Shown: positions 1 to 8,402 of the stretch, in pieces | How the letters are laid out: the number at the start of each line of letters is the position of its first letter | How positions within the stretch are numbered: the stretch's first letter is position 1 | Source: Candidatus Nezhaarchaeota archaeon | GTDB lineage: Archaea > Thermoproteota > Methanomethylicia > Nezhaarchaeales > B40-G2 | Length of the DNA: 33,777 bases | NCBI GenBank assembly: GCA_026413605.1 | Contig: JAOAKM010000009.1 | Location: 1-33,777, forward strand | Direction: 5' to 3' | The notes under the pieces: generated by a model | The model's database searches: none | What the model was told of the DNA's origin: nothing | The model's input: the letters and a program-made list of their open reading frames with translations, nothing else | Position numbers and translations under genes: made by a program

Positions 1-1439
1 CTCTCAACGTACCCCCTGACCATGGGCACGGAGGCCCTCATAGCTGCGCCCATGGCCTCCTCCATGGACTCCCTCACGGACTTAGGCGACCTAGCAGCTC
101 CGCATAAGTAGATGCCGTCAGTGCAGAAGTCCAGGGGCCTTAGCTTAACGTGGGCCTCTTGGAAGAAGCGCTCAGAGCTAGCTGAGACCTTGAGGAGGCC
201 CTTGAGGCGCTCTACGTCCTCAGCCCCCTCTAGGGGAGCGGTCAGGACTACGAGGTCGGCCGGCACTTTTACCTGCTCGCCTAGCAGTATGTCGAAGGCC
301 TCAACGACAAGCCGGCCCCCCTCCGAGTACACCTTGGGGAGGGGCTCAGCGTACCTAATCATGGCCACGTCGCACTTCTCCAAGACCTCGTTTAGATATA
401 GTTCGTCGAGGCCCTTCATGTTCAGGTCCCTGTACATAATGTACACCTCGGCCTGAGGGTCTAGCTCCTTGATGTGCTTAGCGTTCTTTAGAGAGGCGAG
501 GCAGCCTATGTTACAGCAGCCTCTAGCTTCATTCCTCGACCCTACGCAGTTAATAATCACTACCCTCCTAGCCCCTCCTAGGTCGCCTTTCTTAAGCATC
601 TCCTCCAGCTTTAGCTGAGTGACTACGCCAGGCAGCTCCCCGTAGCCACAGAGGCCACGGGGCTCCAGCTCCCTCATCCCCGTCGCGACTACTATCGTAG
701 AGGCCTTGACCTCGCTAGCCCCCTCGGCCTGCCTAACTTTAACGTTGAAGGAGCCCACGTAGCCCTCAATAGACTCCACCTCTGCGTTAAGCAGCACTCG
801 GATATTAGGGTTGGACGTCACCATATCGACCAGGCCCTGAAGGAGCTTCTCGGCCTCTATCTCAAGAGGAGCTACCCTAGCTAGCTTATTTAGCAACCCC
901 CCCAGCTTACCATTGCGCTCTACGAGCCATACCTTAAAGCCCTGGTCGGCTAGCGAGAGTGCTGCCGTCATCCCCGCGGCGCCTCCCCCTATGACTAAGG
1001 CCTCCCTCCCCACGGGTAGGCGTATTTCCTCAGCGGGCTCGAGGAGCTTAGCCTTAGCCACCCCCATCTTGACTAACTCCTTCGCCTTCTCAGTGGCAGC
1101 GGCAGGGTTGCTTCGGTGCACCCAGGAGCACTGCTCCCTTATGCTAACGAACTCGAGTAAGTATGGGTTTAGCCCCGCCTCCCTGAGGGTCGACTTAAAT
1201 ATGGGCTCGTGCGTCCTAGGCGTACAGCAAGCAACCACTACTCGGTTCAGCTTATGCTGAACTATGTCCTCCTTAATCTTGCTTAGATAGTCTACTGAGC
1301 ATATCCACTTCCCCTCATCCGCAAAGGCTACTCCTTCAAGCTTCCTGGCGTACTCTACAACCTCAGGTACGTTGACTACCCCGCCTATGTTAGTGCCGCA
1401 GTGGCAGACGAAGACCCCTATCCTTAGATCTCTACCCAC
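1..1439 (-). CDS. HdrA/QmoB-like FAD/iron-sulfur subunit, C-terminus beyond window
   Basis: I translated this leftward frame by hand; about 479 codons lie inside the window and the frame is still open at base 1. The start is a GTG at 1439-1437, overlapping the end of the upstream gene by 16 nt. The N-terminus (IGVFVCHCGTNIGG) and the following region with VVVACCTPRTHEPIF and EQCSWVHRSNP match the N-terminal domain of archaeal heterodisulfide reductase subunit A. A Rossmann FAD site (ALVIGGGAAGMTAALSLADQ) follows. The cysteine-rich segment that normally comes after the FAD site in HdrA is absent here but present in the upstream gene, so the pair looks like a QmoA/QmoB-type split. In the family these proteins pass electrons between FAD, iron-sulfur clusters and ferredoxin, sometimes by bifurcation. 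The partner and substrate are unknown. Confidence 0.85.
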   Translation of the reverse strand, partial: MGRDLRIGVFVCHCGTNIGGVVNVPEVVEYARKLEGVAFADEGKWICSVDYLSKIKEDIVQHKLNRVVVACCTPRTHEPIFKSTLREAGLNPYLLEFVSIREQCSWVHRSNPAAATEKAKELVKMGVAKAKLLEPAEEIRLPVGREALVIGGGAAGMTAALSLADQGFKVWLVERNGKLGGLLNKLARVAPLEIEAEKLLQGLVDMVTSNPNIRVLLNAEVESIEGYVGSFNVKVRQAEGASEVKASTIVVATGMRELEPRGLCGYGELPGVVTQLKLEEMLKKGDLGGARRVVIINCVGSRNEARGCCNIGCLASLKNAKHIKELDPQAEVYIMYRDLNMKGLDELYLNEVLEKCDVAMIRYAEPLPKVYSEGGRLVVEAFDILLGEQVKVPADLVVLTAPLEGAEDVERLKGLLKVSASSERFFQEAHVKLRPLDFCTDGIYLCGAARSPKSVRESMEEAMGAAMRASVPMVRGYVE

Positions 1440-2806
1440 TTAGCCTTCACCGCCCTCTGAGCAGCCTTCATGCTGGCTGCGATAGCTTGCGCCACGGACT
1501 CTGAGATATCGACAGGCCCCGTGGCTCCGCCGCACAGGTATATTCCATCAGCGGTTGCCTCGAGGGGGGCGTTGAGGGGGTCTGCTTCTTTAAAGAAGCC
1601 GTGCTCATCGAGCTCCACCTTTAGCACCTTAGCTAGCTTAGCATTACGGCTACTGGGTAGAAGAGCGGTGCATAGGACGAGGATGTCTGTGCTCAACTCC
1701 TCCACGACCCCCTTCTCTACGTCCTCATAGACCACCCTCAACATTCCTGTGGAGGGGTCCTCGTATACCTCGGCGGGCCCCGCCTTGACGTACCTCACCC
1801 CCATGCTCAAAGCTTTCTTGTAGAAGTCGTGGAAGCCCTTGCCGTAGGTCCTAAGGTCGCTGTACAGTATGTAGGCGTCTACTGAGGGGTCGTGCTCCTT
1901 AGTTATAATGGCCTGCTTAGCTGCTACCATACAGCACACCTTAGAGCAGTAAGGTACTCCTGGCTGAGACTTAGAGCCCACCCTACTACCTACGCACTGA
2001 ACCCAGACGACTCTGCGCGGATGCTTCCTATCGCTAGGCCTAACTATCTCACCCATAGTTGGGCCGCCGGCGTTCATCAGCCTCTCGTACTGCATGTGGG
2101 TGAGTACGTTAGGGTATACGTCATAGCCGAGCATGCCACGGGGGGGCTCCATGGGCTCCAGGCCGGTGGCGACTATTATGCTATCGACCACCACGTCGAT
2201 TATCTTCTCACGCTGCCACAGCATTACTGCCTTAGCACCCTCCTTCTCGCAGGCCTTGACGCAGAGCGCTATTGGGCACTCGCGACACTGACTACAGTCT
2301 ACTATGCACCCTCCTACGCAAGCCCCCCTATCTCTCATCCTCCCGAACCTGCACCTAGGGTCTATGACGTAGACGTTAGGAACCGCCTGCGGGAAGGGCA
2401 CGTATATGAGCTTCCTAAAGCCCCCCGCCCTACCGTCTACTTCGTCTGGCACCTTGACCGGACAGACTTCAGCGCACTTACCACAGCCCTTGCACTTCTC
2501 TTCATCTACGTAGCGAGGCTTCCTAACGAGCCTGGCCTTAAACCTATTACCTACGCGGTCGACGCGGCGGACCTCGGTGTACGTGAAGAGCTTAATGTTC
2601 GGGTGGCGGCGAACCTCGTACATCTTCGGCGCTTCGATGCATATTGAGCAGTCTAGGGTCGGGAAAGTCTTGTCCAGCCTGGCCATCAGCCCCCCTATGC
2701 TAGGAGACTCGTCGACTAAGTATACTTCAAACCCATAGTTAGCTAGATTGAGCGAGGCCTCTATGCCAGCTATACCTCCGCCTATAACTAGTGCAGAGTG
2801 GTCCAT
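1424..2806 (-). CDS. hdrA: HdrA/QmoA-like flavoprotein
   Basis: This 460-residue protein has an N-terminal FAD dinucleotide-binding site (VIGGGIAGIEASLNLA), the HdrA-type motif IGGLMARLDKTFPTLDCSIC, and a [4Fe-4S] motif CKGCGKCAEVCP near residue 105. A second cysteine cluster at about 165-185 includes CSQCRECPIALCVKAC. A C-terminal GGATGPVDISESVAQAIAAS segment closes the FAD fold. It lacks the long N-terminal domain of full HdrA, which the downstream overlapping gene carries, so the two probably form one complex. In known systems HdrA holds the bifurcating flavin and feeds or drains ferredoxin. Placement back to back with a ferredoxin/enoate-reductase operon and near benzoyl-CoA-pathway genes suggests a role in low-potential electron supply; that role is inference. 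ATG start. Confidence 0.88.
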   Translation of the reverse strand: MDHSALVIGGGIAGIEASLNLANYGFEVYLVDESPSIGGLMARLDKTFPTLDCSICIEAPKMYEVRRHPNIKLFTYTEVRRVDRVGNRFKARLVRKPRYVDEEKCKGCGKCAEVCPVKVPDEVDGRAGGFRKLIYVPFPQAVPNVYVIDPRCRFGRMRDRGACVGGCIVDCSQCRECPIALCVKACEKEGAKAVMLWQREKIIDVVVDSIIVATGLEPMEPPRGMLGYDVYPNVLTHMQYERLMNAGGPTMGEIVRPSDRKHPRRVVWVQCVGSRVGSKSQPGVPYCSKVCCMVAAKQAIITKEHDPSVDAYILYSDLRTYGKGFHDFYKKALSMGVRYVKAGPAEVYEDPSTGMLRVVYEDVEKGVVEELSTDILVLCTALLPSSRNAKLAKVLKVELDEHGFFKEADPLNAPLEATADGIYLCGGATGPVDISESVAQAIAASMKAAQRAVKAKWVEI

Positions 2807-2945
2807 CCTAAACCACGGAGGCCAGCGGTTGACTCTATGTAAGAGAACAAGTATTTATGAATTGCGGGAAACTTGAAAATACGCGCGCACATGCCGAGGA
2901 TAAACTATTTAAACCTTAGTATGCGTAGGGATAGCGCGAGGGACT
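2807..2945. promoter_or_regulatory. divergent promoter region, hdrA-like genes / OYE operon
   Basis: This 139-bp gap separates two outward-facing operons. On the + strand the AT-rich element ACTATTTAAAC at 2904-2914 fits an archaeal TATA box about 35 nt before the ATG at 2946. On the - strand TCATAAATAC (2851-2860 on the complement) sits about 45 nt upstream of the leftward ATG. The two promoters are close enough to be co-regulated. Confidence 0.55.
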
Positions 2946-4934
2946 ATGAGTAAAGCGTGGAAGTGGGACTACTCACAATACCCAGGGTACAGGATGTTCC
3001 CAAACCTCTTCAAGCCTATTAAGATAAGGAACCTAACAGTGCCAAATCGCATTAAGTACGCCGCTACTGAGGACAACTACAATACGCACGACGGCTTCAT
3101 CACCGACCGAGACGTCGCCTACATGAGGATGCGGGCTAGAGGCGTAGTCGGTGGAATTTGCACTATGCAGGGGGTGTACATGGACCCGAAGAAAGAGGGG
3201 CAGGGGTATGTGGGGCAGGCCGCGGCTTGGGACGATAAGTTCATACCTGGGCTTAAGCGCATAGCTGACGCTATCCACGAGGAGGGGGCAGTGGCTAACA
3301 TCCAGTTAATGCACTGCGGTAGAGTTGGCGGCGTCGAGATACCTTACTGCGTAGGGCCTTCAGCTATCCCGCAGAGGCTGAGGATCTTTAGGCCAGTGGT
3401 GGAGATGACTAGAGACGACATTAAGCTATGCGTTAAACAGCACGCCGAGGCTGCCCGCAGAGGCGTAGAGGCTGGCTTCGACATAGTCGAGATCTCCGGG
3501 ATAGTGGGCTACTTAATATCCAACTTCCTATCTAAGTACACTAATAGGCGCACCGATGAGTATGGAGGAGATATTGAGGGCCGCTGTAGGTTCATGGTGG
3601 AGATAATAGAGGCCGTTAGGGAGGCCGTTGGCCCAGACGTCCCGCTCATCATAAGGCTCTGCGCTGAAGAACTCCTAGACGACGTGGGCGGGAACACTCC
3701 CGAAGAGTGTATGGTGACCTATAGGATGGCTGAGAAAGCCGGCATCGATTGCATCAGCATTACCCAAGGCTGGCAGGAGTCGACGGTCCCAGTCATTACC
3801 AGGGACGTGCCTCAAGGGTACTGGCTCTACAACGCTAAGAGAGCTAGGGAGGCGGGGGTCAAGGTGCCCCTCTCGATGGCCTACAGGCTCTTCAAGCCGT
3901 CCATGGCCGACAGGGCGATAGCCGAGGGGATAATAGACATCTGGGAGATGTGTAGGCCAATGATAGCAGACCCGCTACTACCTAAGAAGGCCTTGGAGGG
4001 GAGGCTCGAGGACGTTAGGCCCTGCATCGCTTGTAACCTATGCTTAGCTAGGCTGTTCAGGGACGCGCCCATGACCTGCGCCACCAACCCCCTATGCGGC
4101 CATGAGTGGGATCCTGAGTGGCAGATTAAGCCAGCCGAGGTTAAGAAGAAGGTGATGGTAGTAGGCGGAGGCCCTGCAGGCTTAGAATGCGCTGCTGCAG
4201 CAGCCCAGAAGGGACACGAGGTACACCTGTACGATAAGCGGAGCGAGCTAGGCGGCCAGGTTCTATATGCCTCGAAGGGGCCCTTTGGGGAGGAGGAGCT
4301 CTACGAAGTAGTAAAGTACCAAGTCGCCCAGTGTAAGAAGGCAGGAGTAGTCTTCCACCTAGGCGTCGAGGTGACCCCTAGGTTAATGGAGGAGGAGGCC
4401 CCCGACGCTATCGTAATCGCCACTGGGGCTCGATTCGCTATCGAGAAGGTGCCTGGCTGGGATAGGCCTAACGTAGTGATGGCGCCAGATGTACTAGAGG
4501 GTAGGGTCGAGGCGGGGAAGAGAGTAGTAGTGTGGGGTGGTAAAGGTCCAGGGGTGGTGACCGCCCTATTCTTAGCCAATAGGGGTAGGAGGGTCACCTT
4601 GATCTCCAGGGACCGCAAGGTAGGCAAGGACGTTAACCCATCCTACTTGTGGAGGTACGTCATGAAGCTAGGCCAGCTAGGGGTAAAGGTGTACAGGAAC
4701 GCTACCGTCGAGGAGATAGGGGAGGGGGAGGTCGTGGTCAAGATCATACCCTACGACTTACGTATACCAGTAGCAGCCGACACCGTGGTCTACGCTGAGC
4801 GCGAGCCCGTGGCTGAGCTAGTGCAGGCCGCTAGGGAGCTGTGCCCAGAGGTCTACGTCATCGGGGACGCGCTAGTACCTAGGAGGCTGCACAACGCCAT
4901 TCACGACGGCTATAGGGTAGGTATGAGGCTGTAG
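2946..4934 (+). CDS. Old Yellow Enzyme-family NADH:flavin oxidoreductase / 2-enoate (2,4-dienoyl-CoA) reductase-like
   Basis: At 662 residues this has the length and architecture of 2,4-dienoyl-CoA reductase and clostridial 2-enoate reductase. An FMN-binding TIM barrel spans about residues 15-350 (VPNRIKYAATEDNY near the N-terminus, FLSKYTNRRTDEYGG mid-barrel). A [4Fe-4S] motif follows with cysteines at about 360, 363, 366 and 378. A C-terminal FAD/NAD(P) module starts at VMVVGGGPAGLE, near residue 405. The cysteine spacing is C-x2-C-x2-C-x11-C, one residue shorter than the usual C-x2-C-x3-C-x11-C. Such enzymes reduce a C=C bond conjugated to a carboxyl or CoA thioester. It is first in an operon with a DUF6125-like protein and a ferredoxin. 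Substrate unknown; an enoyl- or dienoyl-CoA fits the neighbourhood. Confidence 0.88.
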   Translation: MSKAWKWDYSQYPGYRMFPNLFKPIKIRNLTVPNRIKYAATEDNYNTHDGFITDRDVAYMRMRARGVVGGICTMQGVYMDPKKEGQGYVGQAAAWDDKFIPGLKRIADAIHEEGAVANIQLMHCGRVGGVEIPYCVGPSAIPQRLRIFRPVVEMTRDDIKLCVKQHAEAARRGVEAGFDIVEISGIVGYLISNFLSKYTNRRTDEYGGDIEGRCRFMVEIIEAVREAVGPDVPLIIRLCAEELLDDVGGNTPEECMVTYRMAEKAGIDCISITQGWQESTVPVITRDVPQGYWLYNAKRAREAGVKVPLSMAYRLFKPSMADRAIAEGIIDIWEMCRPMIADPLLPKKALEGRLEDVRPCIACNLCLARLFRDAPMTCATNPLCGHEWDPEWQIKPAEVKKKVMVVGGGPAGLECAAAAAQKGHEVHLYDKRSELGGQVLYASKGPFGEEELYEVVKYQVAQCKKAGVVFHLGVEVTPRLMEEEAPDAIVIATGARFAIEKVPGWDRPNVVMAPDVLEGRVEAGKRVVVWGGKGPGVVTALFLANRGRRVTLISRDRKVGKDVNPSYLWRYVMKLGQLGVKVYRNATVEEIGEGEVVVKIIPYDLRIPVAADTVVYAEREPVAELVQAARELCPEVYVIGDALVPRRLHNAIHDGYRVGMRL

Positions 4935-4944
4935 GGGGAGCGGC

Positions 4945-5478
4945 TTGCCTAAGGTAGACGTAGAGGCTGAGTTTAGGAAGCTCCTAGCTAGGTTTGAGAT
5001 GCTCTGCTCCATAGTCAGGGCCACGTGGTATGAGTGGCGACAAGCGGCCATAGAGTTCGCCCGCGAAGGAGTAAGGCCCATCGACATAGTCCTCAGGGCC
5101 TGGGAGATAGTAGGCCACGATACAGCTAAGAGCTACTTCCCAGCCCTCGACGTGTCTAAGCCAAGCTTCCTCGAGGACGTAGCTAAGCTAATAGTGATGA
5201 GCTCCCAGGCCATGGGCGAGGACGCTAAGGTGGTGAAGGGGGAGAGGCCTAACGAAGTGTACGTACGCTGGGATAGCTGCCCATGGCCCGAGTTCGCTAG
5301 GCGGTACCACGTGTCCATGGAGGAGGACCTCCTAGGCTGCGATAAGTGGTTCCATACCGTTATAGAAGACATAAACGCGCTCTTTAACACTAAGATAAAG
5401 CTGGAGACCTTAAAGGCCATCCCTAAGGGGGACGGCGTGTGCCTACGTAGGCTAACCATGCTGACCACGGAGAGGTGA
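4945..5478 (+). CDS. ATC-hydrolase/DUF6125-like small protein
   Basis: This 177-residue protein begins at a TTG ten nucleotides after the OYE stop codon, with GGGGGAG just upstream as ribosome binding site. It resembles the L-2-amino-thiazoline-4-carboxylic acid hydrolase-like/DUF6125 group: a helical N-terminal half, then a CPW motif (around residue 112), a cysteine in LLGCDKW, and a C-terminal GDGVCLRRL strand. The second such protein in this window (9812-10300) aligns in the same order: CPW, then a cysteine-containing helix, an aromatic segment and a basic/cysteine strand. Biochemical function is not established for this group in archaea. Co-transcription with a flavoprotein reductase and a ferredoxin suggests a small-molecule binding or accessory role. 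Family call is from pattern memory and moderate. Confidence 0.6.
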   Translation: MPKVDVEAEFRKLLARFEMLCSIVRATWYEWRQAAIEFAREGVRPIDIVLRAWEIVGHDTAKSYFPALDVSKPSFLEDVAKLIVMSSQAMGEDAKVVKGERPNEVYVRWDSCPWPEFARRYHVSMEEDLLGCDKWFHTVIEDINALFNTKIKLETLKAIPKGDGVCLRRLTMLTTER

Positions 5479-5484
5479 GGATGA

Positions 5485-5697
5485 GTGGTCGCCGAGGTAG
5501 ATATGGTTAAGTGCCACTTCTGCGGGTCGTACGATAAGCCCGTGTGCATAGACATCTGCCCCACTGGAGCTATTCAGCTGAGGGAAGAGGGAGGGGTCAA
5601 GAAGATAGTCATCACGGAGTTCCTCTGCGAAGATTGCAATGAGTGCGGGTTCCACTGCCCTGATAAGGCGATTAAGATAAAGAGCTTAACCTTCTAA
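5485..5697 (+). CDS. 2[4Fe-4S] ferredoxin-like protein
   Basis: The 70 residues hold two cluster motifs. The first has Cys10, 13, 21 and 25 (C-x2-C-x7-C-x3-CP) and the second Cys48, 51, 54 and 58 (C-x2-C-x2-C-x3-CP). The longer loop in the first motif is typical of electron-transfer subunits of molybdopterin-type oxidoreductases rather than clostridial ferredoxins. A GTG start at 5485 follows GGTGAGG; an internal ATG at 5503 is an alternative start. It is the last gene of the operon with the OYE-like reductase and probably passes electrons to or from it. The link with the HdrA-like pair across the divergent promoter is inference. Confidence 0.85.
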   Translation: MVAEVDMVKCHFCGSYDKPVCIDICPTGAIQLREEGGVKKIVITEFLCEDCNECGFHCPDKAIKIKSLTF

Positions 5698-5708
5698 GCA
5701 CCTTAACC

Positions 5709-5715
5709 TCTTTTT
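5709..5715 (+). terminator. T-rich terminator after the ferredoxin gene
   Basis: TCTTTTT lies 12 nt after the ferredoxin stop, in the 34-nt gap between convergent genes. Oligo-T tracts like this end transcription in many archaea. There is no strong hairpin. Confidence 0.4.
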
Positions 5716-5731
5716 AGTTAGCGCCCGAGGG

Positions 5732-6394
5732 CTAGAGCCAGTCAAAGTAAGCCCTCTCAATGAGCCTAAAGTTCCTCTCTACCTCGCTCCTACCAATGAC
5801 TAGGTCTCCATGGCCAGGTAGTAGGTAGGAGGTCTTAAGGCTCGCCACCCTCCTTATGCTCTCCTTGAGCAAGAGGCCGCTGCCCCCAGGGAGGTCTACG
5901 CGTCCTACGCCTCCCTCGAAGACCAGGTCTCCGCTAATTAATACCTCCCTCTCAGGCCAGTAGATACATACGCTCCCGGGCGTATGGCCAGGGGTATGGA
6001 TTACTTGAAGCTCTACCCCATCTAGCTTAAGCCGCTCGGCTAGGTAGAAGTGGATAGTTATCTGGCTTGGGTCTAGGCCCATCATCTCGAAGAGGAGCCC
6101 GCCCTCCTCCCTAAGGTACTCTTCTTCAAGCTTGTGCATGGCTACCTTGACCCCCGACATGTCGACTAGGTCCACGTCAGCCTCACAGTGGTCTGGGTGG
6201 CTATGGGTGTTTATGACCAAGTCTATGTCGCGCGGCTCAAAGCCATCTGTCTTTAACTCCCCTAGCAGCCAGCTGAGGAAGCGCCTATGGCCAGGGTCGA
6301 TGAGGACGCGCAGCCCAGAGTCTATGAGGTAGGCGTTGCAGTTATTCTCCCACCCATGCCAGATGTAGCAGTAAAGACCGTCGAGCAGCTTCAT
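5732..6394 (-). CDS. metallo-beta-lactamase-fold hydrolase (glyoxalase II-like)
   Basis: The zinc motif HSHPDH, followed by HTPGHTPGSVCIYWP, a GDLVF strand and LLPGHGD, shows a complete MBL fold with both metal sites. I place the start at the ATG at 6394-6392, giving 220 residues, because GGAG lies 5 nt ahead of it and a TATA-like TTATATAC at about 6430-6437 would put transcription initiation downstream of the earlier in-frame ATG at 6418. The family includes glyoxalase II and other thioester hydrolases, so a CoA-thioester or lactoyl-glutathione-like substrate is possible but cannot be assigned. Single gene, convergent with the ferredoxin operon. Confidence 0.85.
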   Translation of the reverse strand: MKLLDGLYCYIWHGWENNCNAYLIDSGLRVLIDPGHRRFLSWLLGELKTDGFEPRDIDLVINTHSHPDHCEADVDLVDMSGVKVAMHKLEEEYLREEGGLLFEMMGLDPSQITIHFYLAERLKLDGVELQVIHTPGHTPGSVCIYWPEREVLISGDLVFEGGVGRVDLPGGSGLLLKESIRRVASLKTSYLLPGHGDLVIGRSEVERNFRLIERAYFDWL

Positions 6395-6427
6395 ACAAGC
6401 TCCTCTACAAGCGACCATGGGGCGCTG

Positions 6428-6438
6428 GAGTATATAAG
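6428..6438 (-). promoter_or_regulatory. TATA box for the MBL-fold gene
   Basis: CTTATATACTC on the - strand is a good archaeal TATA element, about 40 nt upstream of the preferred ATG at 6394. Because the core is nearly symmetric it could also fire rightward toward 6537, but that distance (100 nt) is long. Confidence 0.5.
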
Positions 6439-6536
6439 AAATTTGGCGGCAGCCTAGGCGTAGAGCAGTTCGTAGAGGCTGCCGTGCGTCATGAAGGCTA
6501 TTATGGCTAGCCAGCGCTAAAACTAGCGGGGTCTAT

Positions 6537-7079
6537 ATGAAGACGCTGGGTCTAAGTGAGGCCTACAAGCTCCTACACCCTAAGCTTACCGTCTTAATAG
6601 CCGCCTATACGGACGACGGAAGGCCTAACGCCATGGCCTGCTCGTGGATAACCCCGGCGAGTGAAGAGCCCCCGCTCGTAGCCGCCTTCATCTCCAAGGG
6701 GAGCTTCACCGCCCAGCTCATTGAGAAGCGTAGGGCGTTTACGGTAAACGTGCCAGCGCAGGAAATGCTGAGGGCAGTGTGGATAGCTGGAACGAGGAGC
6801 GGTAGGCGCGGCGATAAGCTAAAGGCAATGGGCGTCTCAGCGAGGCCTGCACGTAGAGTAGAGGCGCCCATCATAGAGAGGTGCGCTGCGTACCTTGAGT
6901 GTAGGCTGCACTCAAGCTTCGACGCAGGCGAGTGCTACTGCTTCCTAGGGGAAGTGTTAGAGGCCTACGTGGACGAAGCGCTCTTCGAGGAGGTGTGGAG
7001 TATCGAGAAGGCAAAGCTCCTCCTTCACCTAGGGGGGAGCCTATTTACTACCCCGTCGGGCTTGGTGAGGGCTAAGTGA
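6537..7079 (+). CDS. flavin reductase-like (FMN-binding split barrel) protein
   Basis: This 180-residue protein matches the flavin reductase/DIM6-NTAB split-barrel family: the N-terminal LTVLIAAYTDDGRPNAMACSW strand pair, PPLVAAFISKGSFTAQLIEK, FTVNVP, and a C-terminal hydrophobic sheet (YCFLGEVLEAYVD). Members bind FMN and either reduce flavins or act as flavoprotein oxidoreductases. The stop overlaps the start of the next gene (GTGA), so the two are translationally coupled. No partner monooxygenase is nearby, so the physiological substrate is open. Confidence 0.8.
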   Translation: MKTLGLSEAYKLLHPKLTVLIAAYTDDGRPNAMACSWITPASEEPPLVAAFISKGSFTAQLIEKRRAFTVNVPAQEMLRAVWIAGTRSGRRGDKLKAMGVSARPARRVEAPIIERCAAYLECRLHSSFDAGECYCFLGEVLEAYVDEALFEEVWSIEKAKLLLHLGGSLFTTPSGLVRAK

Positions 7080-7462
7080 CTGAGCTCGTAGTATTTAAGT
7101 CGAGGAGCATAGGTGAAGCTAGGGCTAAGGTAGTTAGGAGCGAGAACCCGGTAACCGCTGACGCTGTATTAAGGGCGCTGCCGCTAAGAGGGAGGGCGAG
7201 GAGGTGGGGTGACGAGGTGTACTTTAAGATCCCTCTAGCGCTCCCTGAGGAAAACTCGAGGGTTGAGGTGAAAGTGGGAGAGGTAGCCTACTGGCCTGAG
7301 GGACAGTGCGTATGCATATTCTTCGGCAAGACTCCCATCAGCACTGGCGATGAGCCGAGGGCCTACAGCCCGGTCAACGTCTTCGCTAAGCTCATAGACA
7401 GCCCAGCTAGGTTTAAGAGCGTTAAGAGCGGCGAAGTCATAGCTATGGAGAGCTCAGGCTAG
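7076..7462 (+). CDS. cyclophilin-like (TM1367/DUF369-type) protein
   Basis: The GTG start overlaps the preceding TGA by 4 nt. The 128 residues look like the TM1367-type cyclophilin-like family: a central VKVGEVAYWPEGQCVCIFFGKTP motif, then EPRAYSPVNVFAKLID and a C-terminal small-residue strand. These are beta-barrels of unknown activity, common in archaea. Its 3' end overlaps the convergent DUF72 gene by 20 bp. Family call is moderately sure; function unknown. Confidence 0.65.
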   Translation: MTELVVFKSRSIGEARAKVVRSENPVTADAVLRALPLRGRARRWGDEVYFKIPLALPEENSRVEVKVGEVAYWPEGQCVCIFFGKTPISTGDEPRAYSPVNVFAKLIDSPARFKSVKSGEVIAMESSG

Positions 7463-8243
7463 CCAATCCAGGCGTCAGTATTTTACGCATCCTAGCGATC
7501 TCGAGGAGCTCGTGGGCATTGTGGAGCATGTCGTGGTCGTTGTTGAAGAACACGTAAGCCCTAGAAGCCCCTGCCTCGCTAAGCCTATCTACGACCTCCT
7601 CAAGCTCCTCTAGGCTATACTCATGCACATACCAAGCTGAGCGCCCGTGCATCCTAAGGTAGACTAGGCCCTCAGCCGAGGGGTAAATGGCGCACGTCGC
7701 CTCAGGGGAGTCTACAGAGACTACCGTTATTCCGCGCCTAGAACACCACTCAGCCCAGCGAGGATGAAACCACTCTAAGTGCCTCCACTCCAACGCCATT
7801 CGAGGGCCTAGGCCGACCTCTCTCGCGAAGGCCTCTAGGCGGTCGAGGAAGCTGGAGGTAGGCCTGATGGAGGGGGGAAGCTGAAAGAGGTAGAAGTCTA
7901 CTTGCCCATCGAGCGGCTTAAAGGCCTCCAGAAAGCTAGCGCACCTATCATAGGCCTTGCCAGCTAGCTTATAGACGTGGGTTATTAGCCTATGTACCTT
8001 AATCGACCATCTAAGGTAGGGCGGGGACCTACGCCTCCACCCCTCAACCTGGCTCTTAAAGGGGTAGCGGTAGAAGCTTGCGTTTAGCTCCACGGCGTTA
8101 AGCCCTGAGTTCTTAGCAAACCACTCAAAGCCATTAGGGTTCCAGTCGTACTGCCAGCCCGAGGTACCTACGAAGAGCTCCAACGTAAATATGTAGTGTA
8201 GGGGGCGCCGGAAAGGTGTTTCGCCTAGGCTATTGGAGTCCAC
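7443..8243 (-). CDS. DUF72 (YecE-like) TIM-barrel protein
   Basis: The N-terminal FVGTSGWQYD motif, AVELNASFYRYP, RWSIKVHRLITH and late FNNDHDMLHNAHELL are hallmarks of DUF72, an uncharacterised TIM-barrel family. Length (266, or about 247 if translation starts at the TTG just before LELFVGTSGW) is near the family norm of about 240-260. The far-upstream GTG at 8243 adds a non-homologous N-terminus, so the internal TTG is a plausible true start. No operon partner; the next 1.1 kb upstream is gene-poor. Confidence 0.85.
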   Translation of the reverse strand: MDSNSLGETPFRRPLHYIFTLELFVGTSGWQYDWNPNGFEWFAKNSGLNAVELNASFYRYPFKSQVEGWRRRSPPYLRWSIKVHRLITHVYKLAGKAYDRCASFLEAFKPLDGQVDFYLFQLPPSIRPTSSFLDRLEAFAREVGLGPRMALEWRHLEWFHPRWAEWCSRRGITVVSVDSPEATCAIYPSAEGLVYLRMHGRSAWYVHEYSLEELEEVVDRLSEAGASRAYVFFNNDHDMLHNAHELLEIARMRKILTPGLASLSSP

Positions 8244-8402
8244 TTACGCTTAGCCGCTGTAGCAAGCCTACCGACGTCTAGGTGCTGACTTAGCCCCCCT
8301 AGAGCCTCGCGGCGCGCCTGTAAAGGCTCAAGTGAAGCTTAGTAGCGTTTACGCTCGGTCAACGTAGCTCTCATAAGGGGAGTCGTGGAGGTGAGGCTGT
8401 AG

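Noticed and set aside
1892-2647. 251-codon open frame on the + strand
   Set aside because: Lies antisense within the clear HdrA-like gene; the translation shows no family motif. Long antisense frames arise from this genome's codon use.
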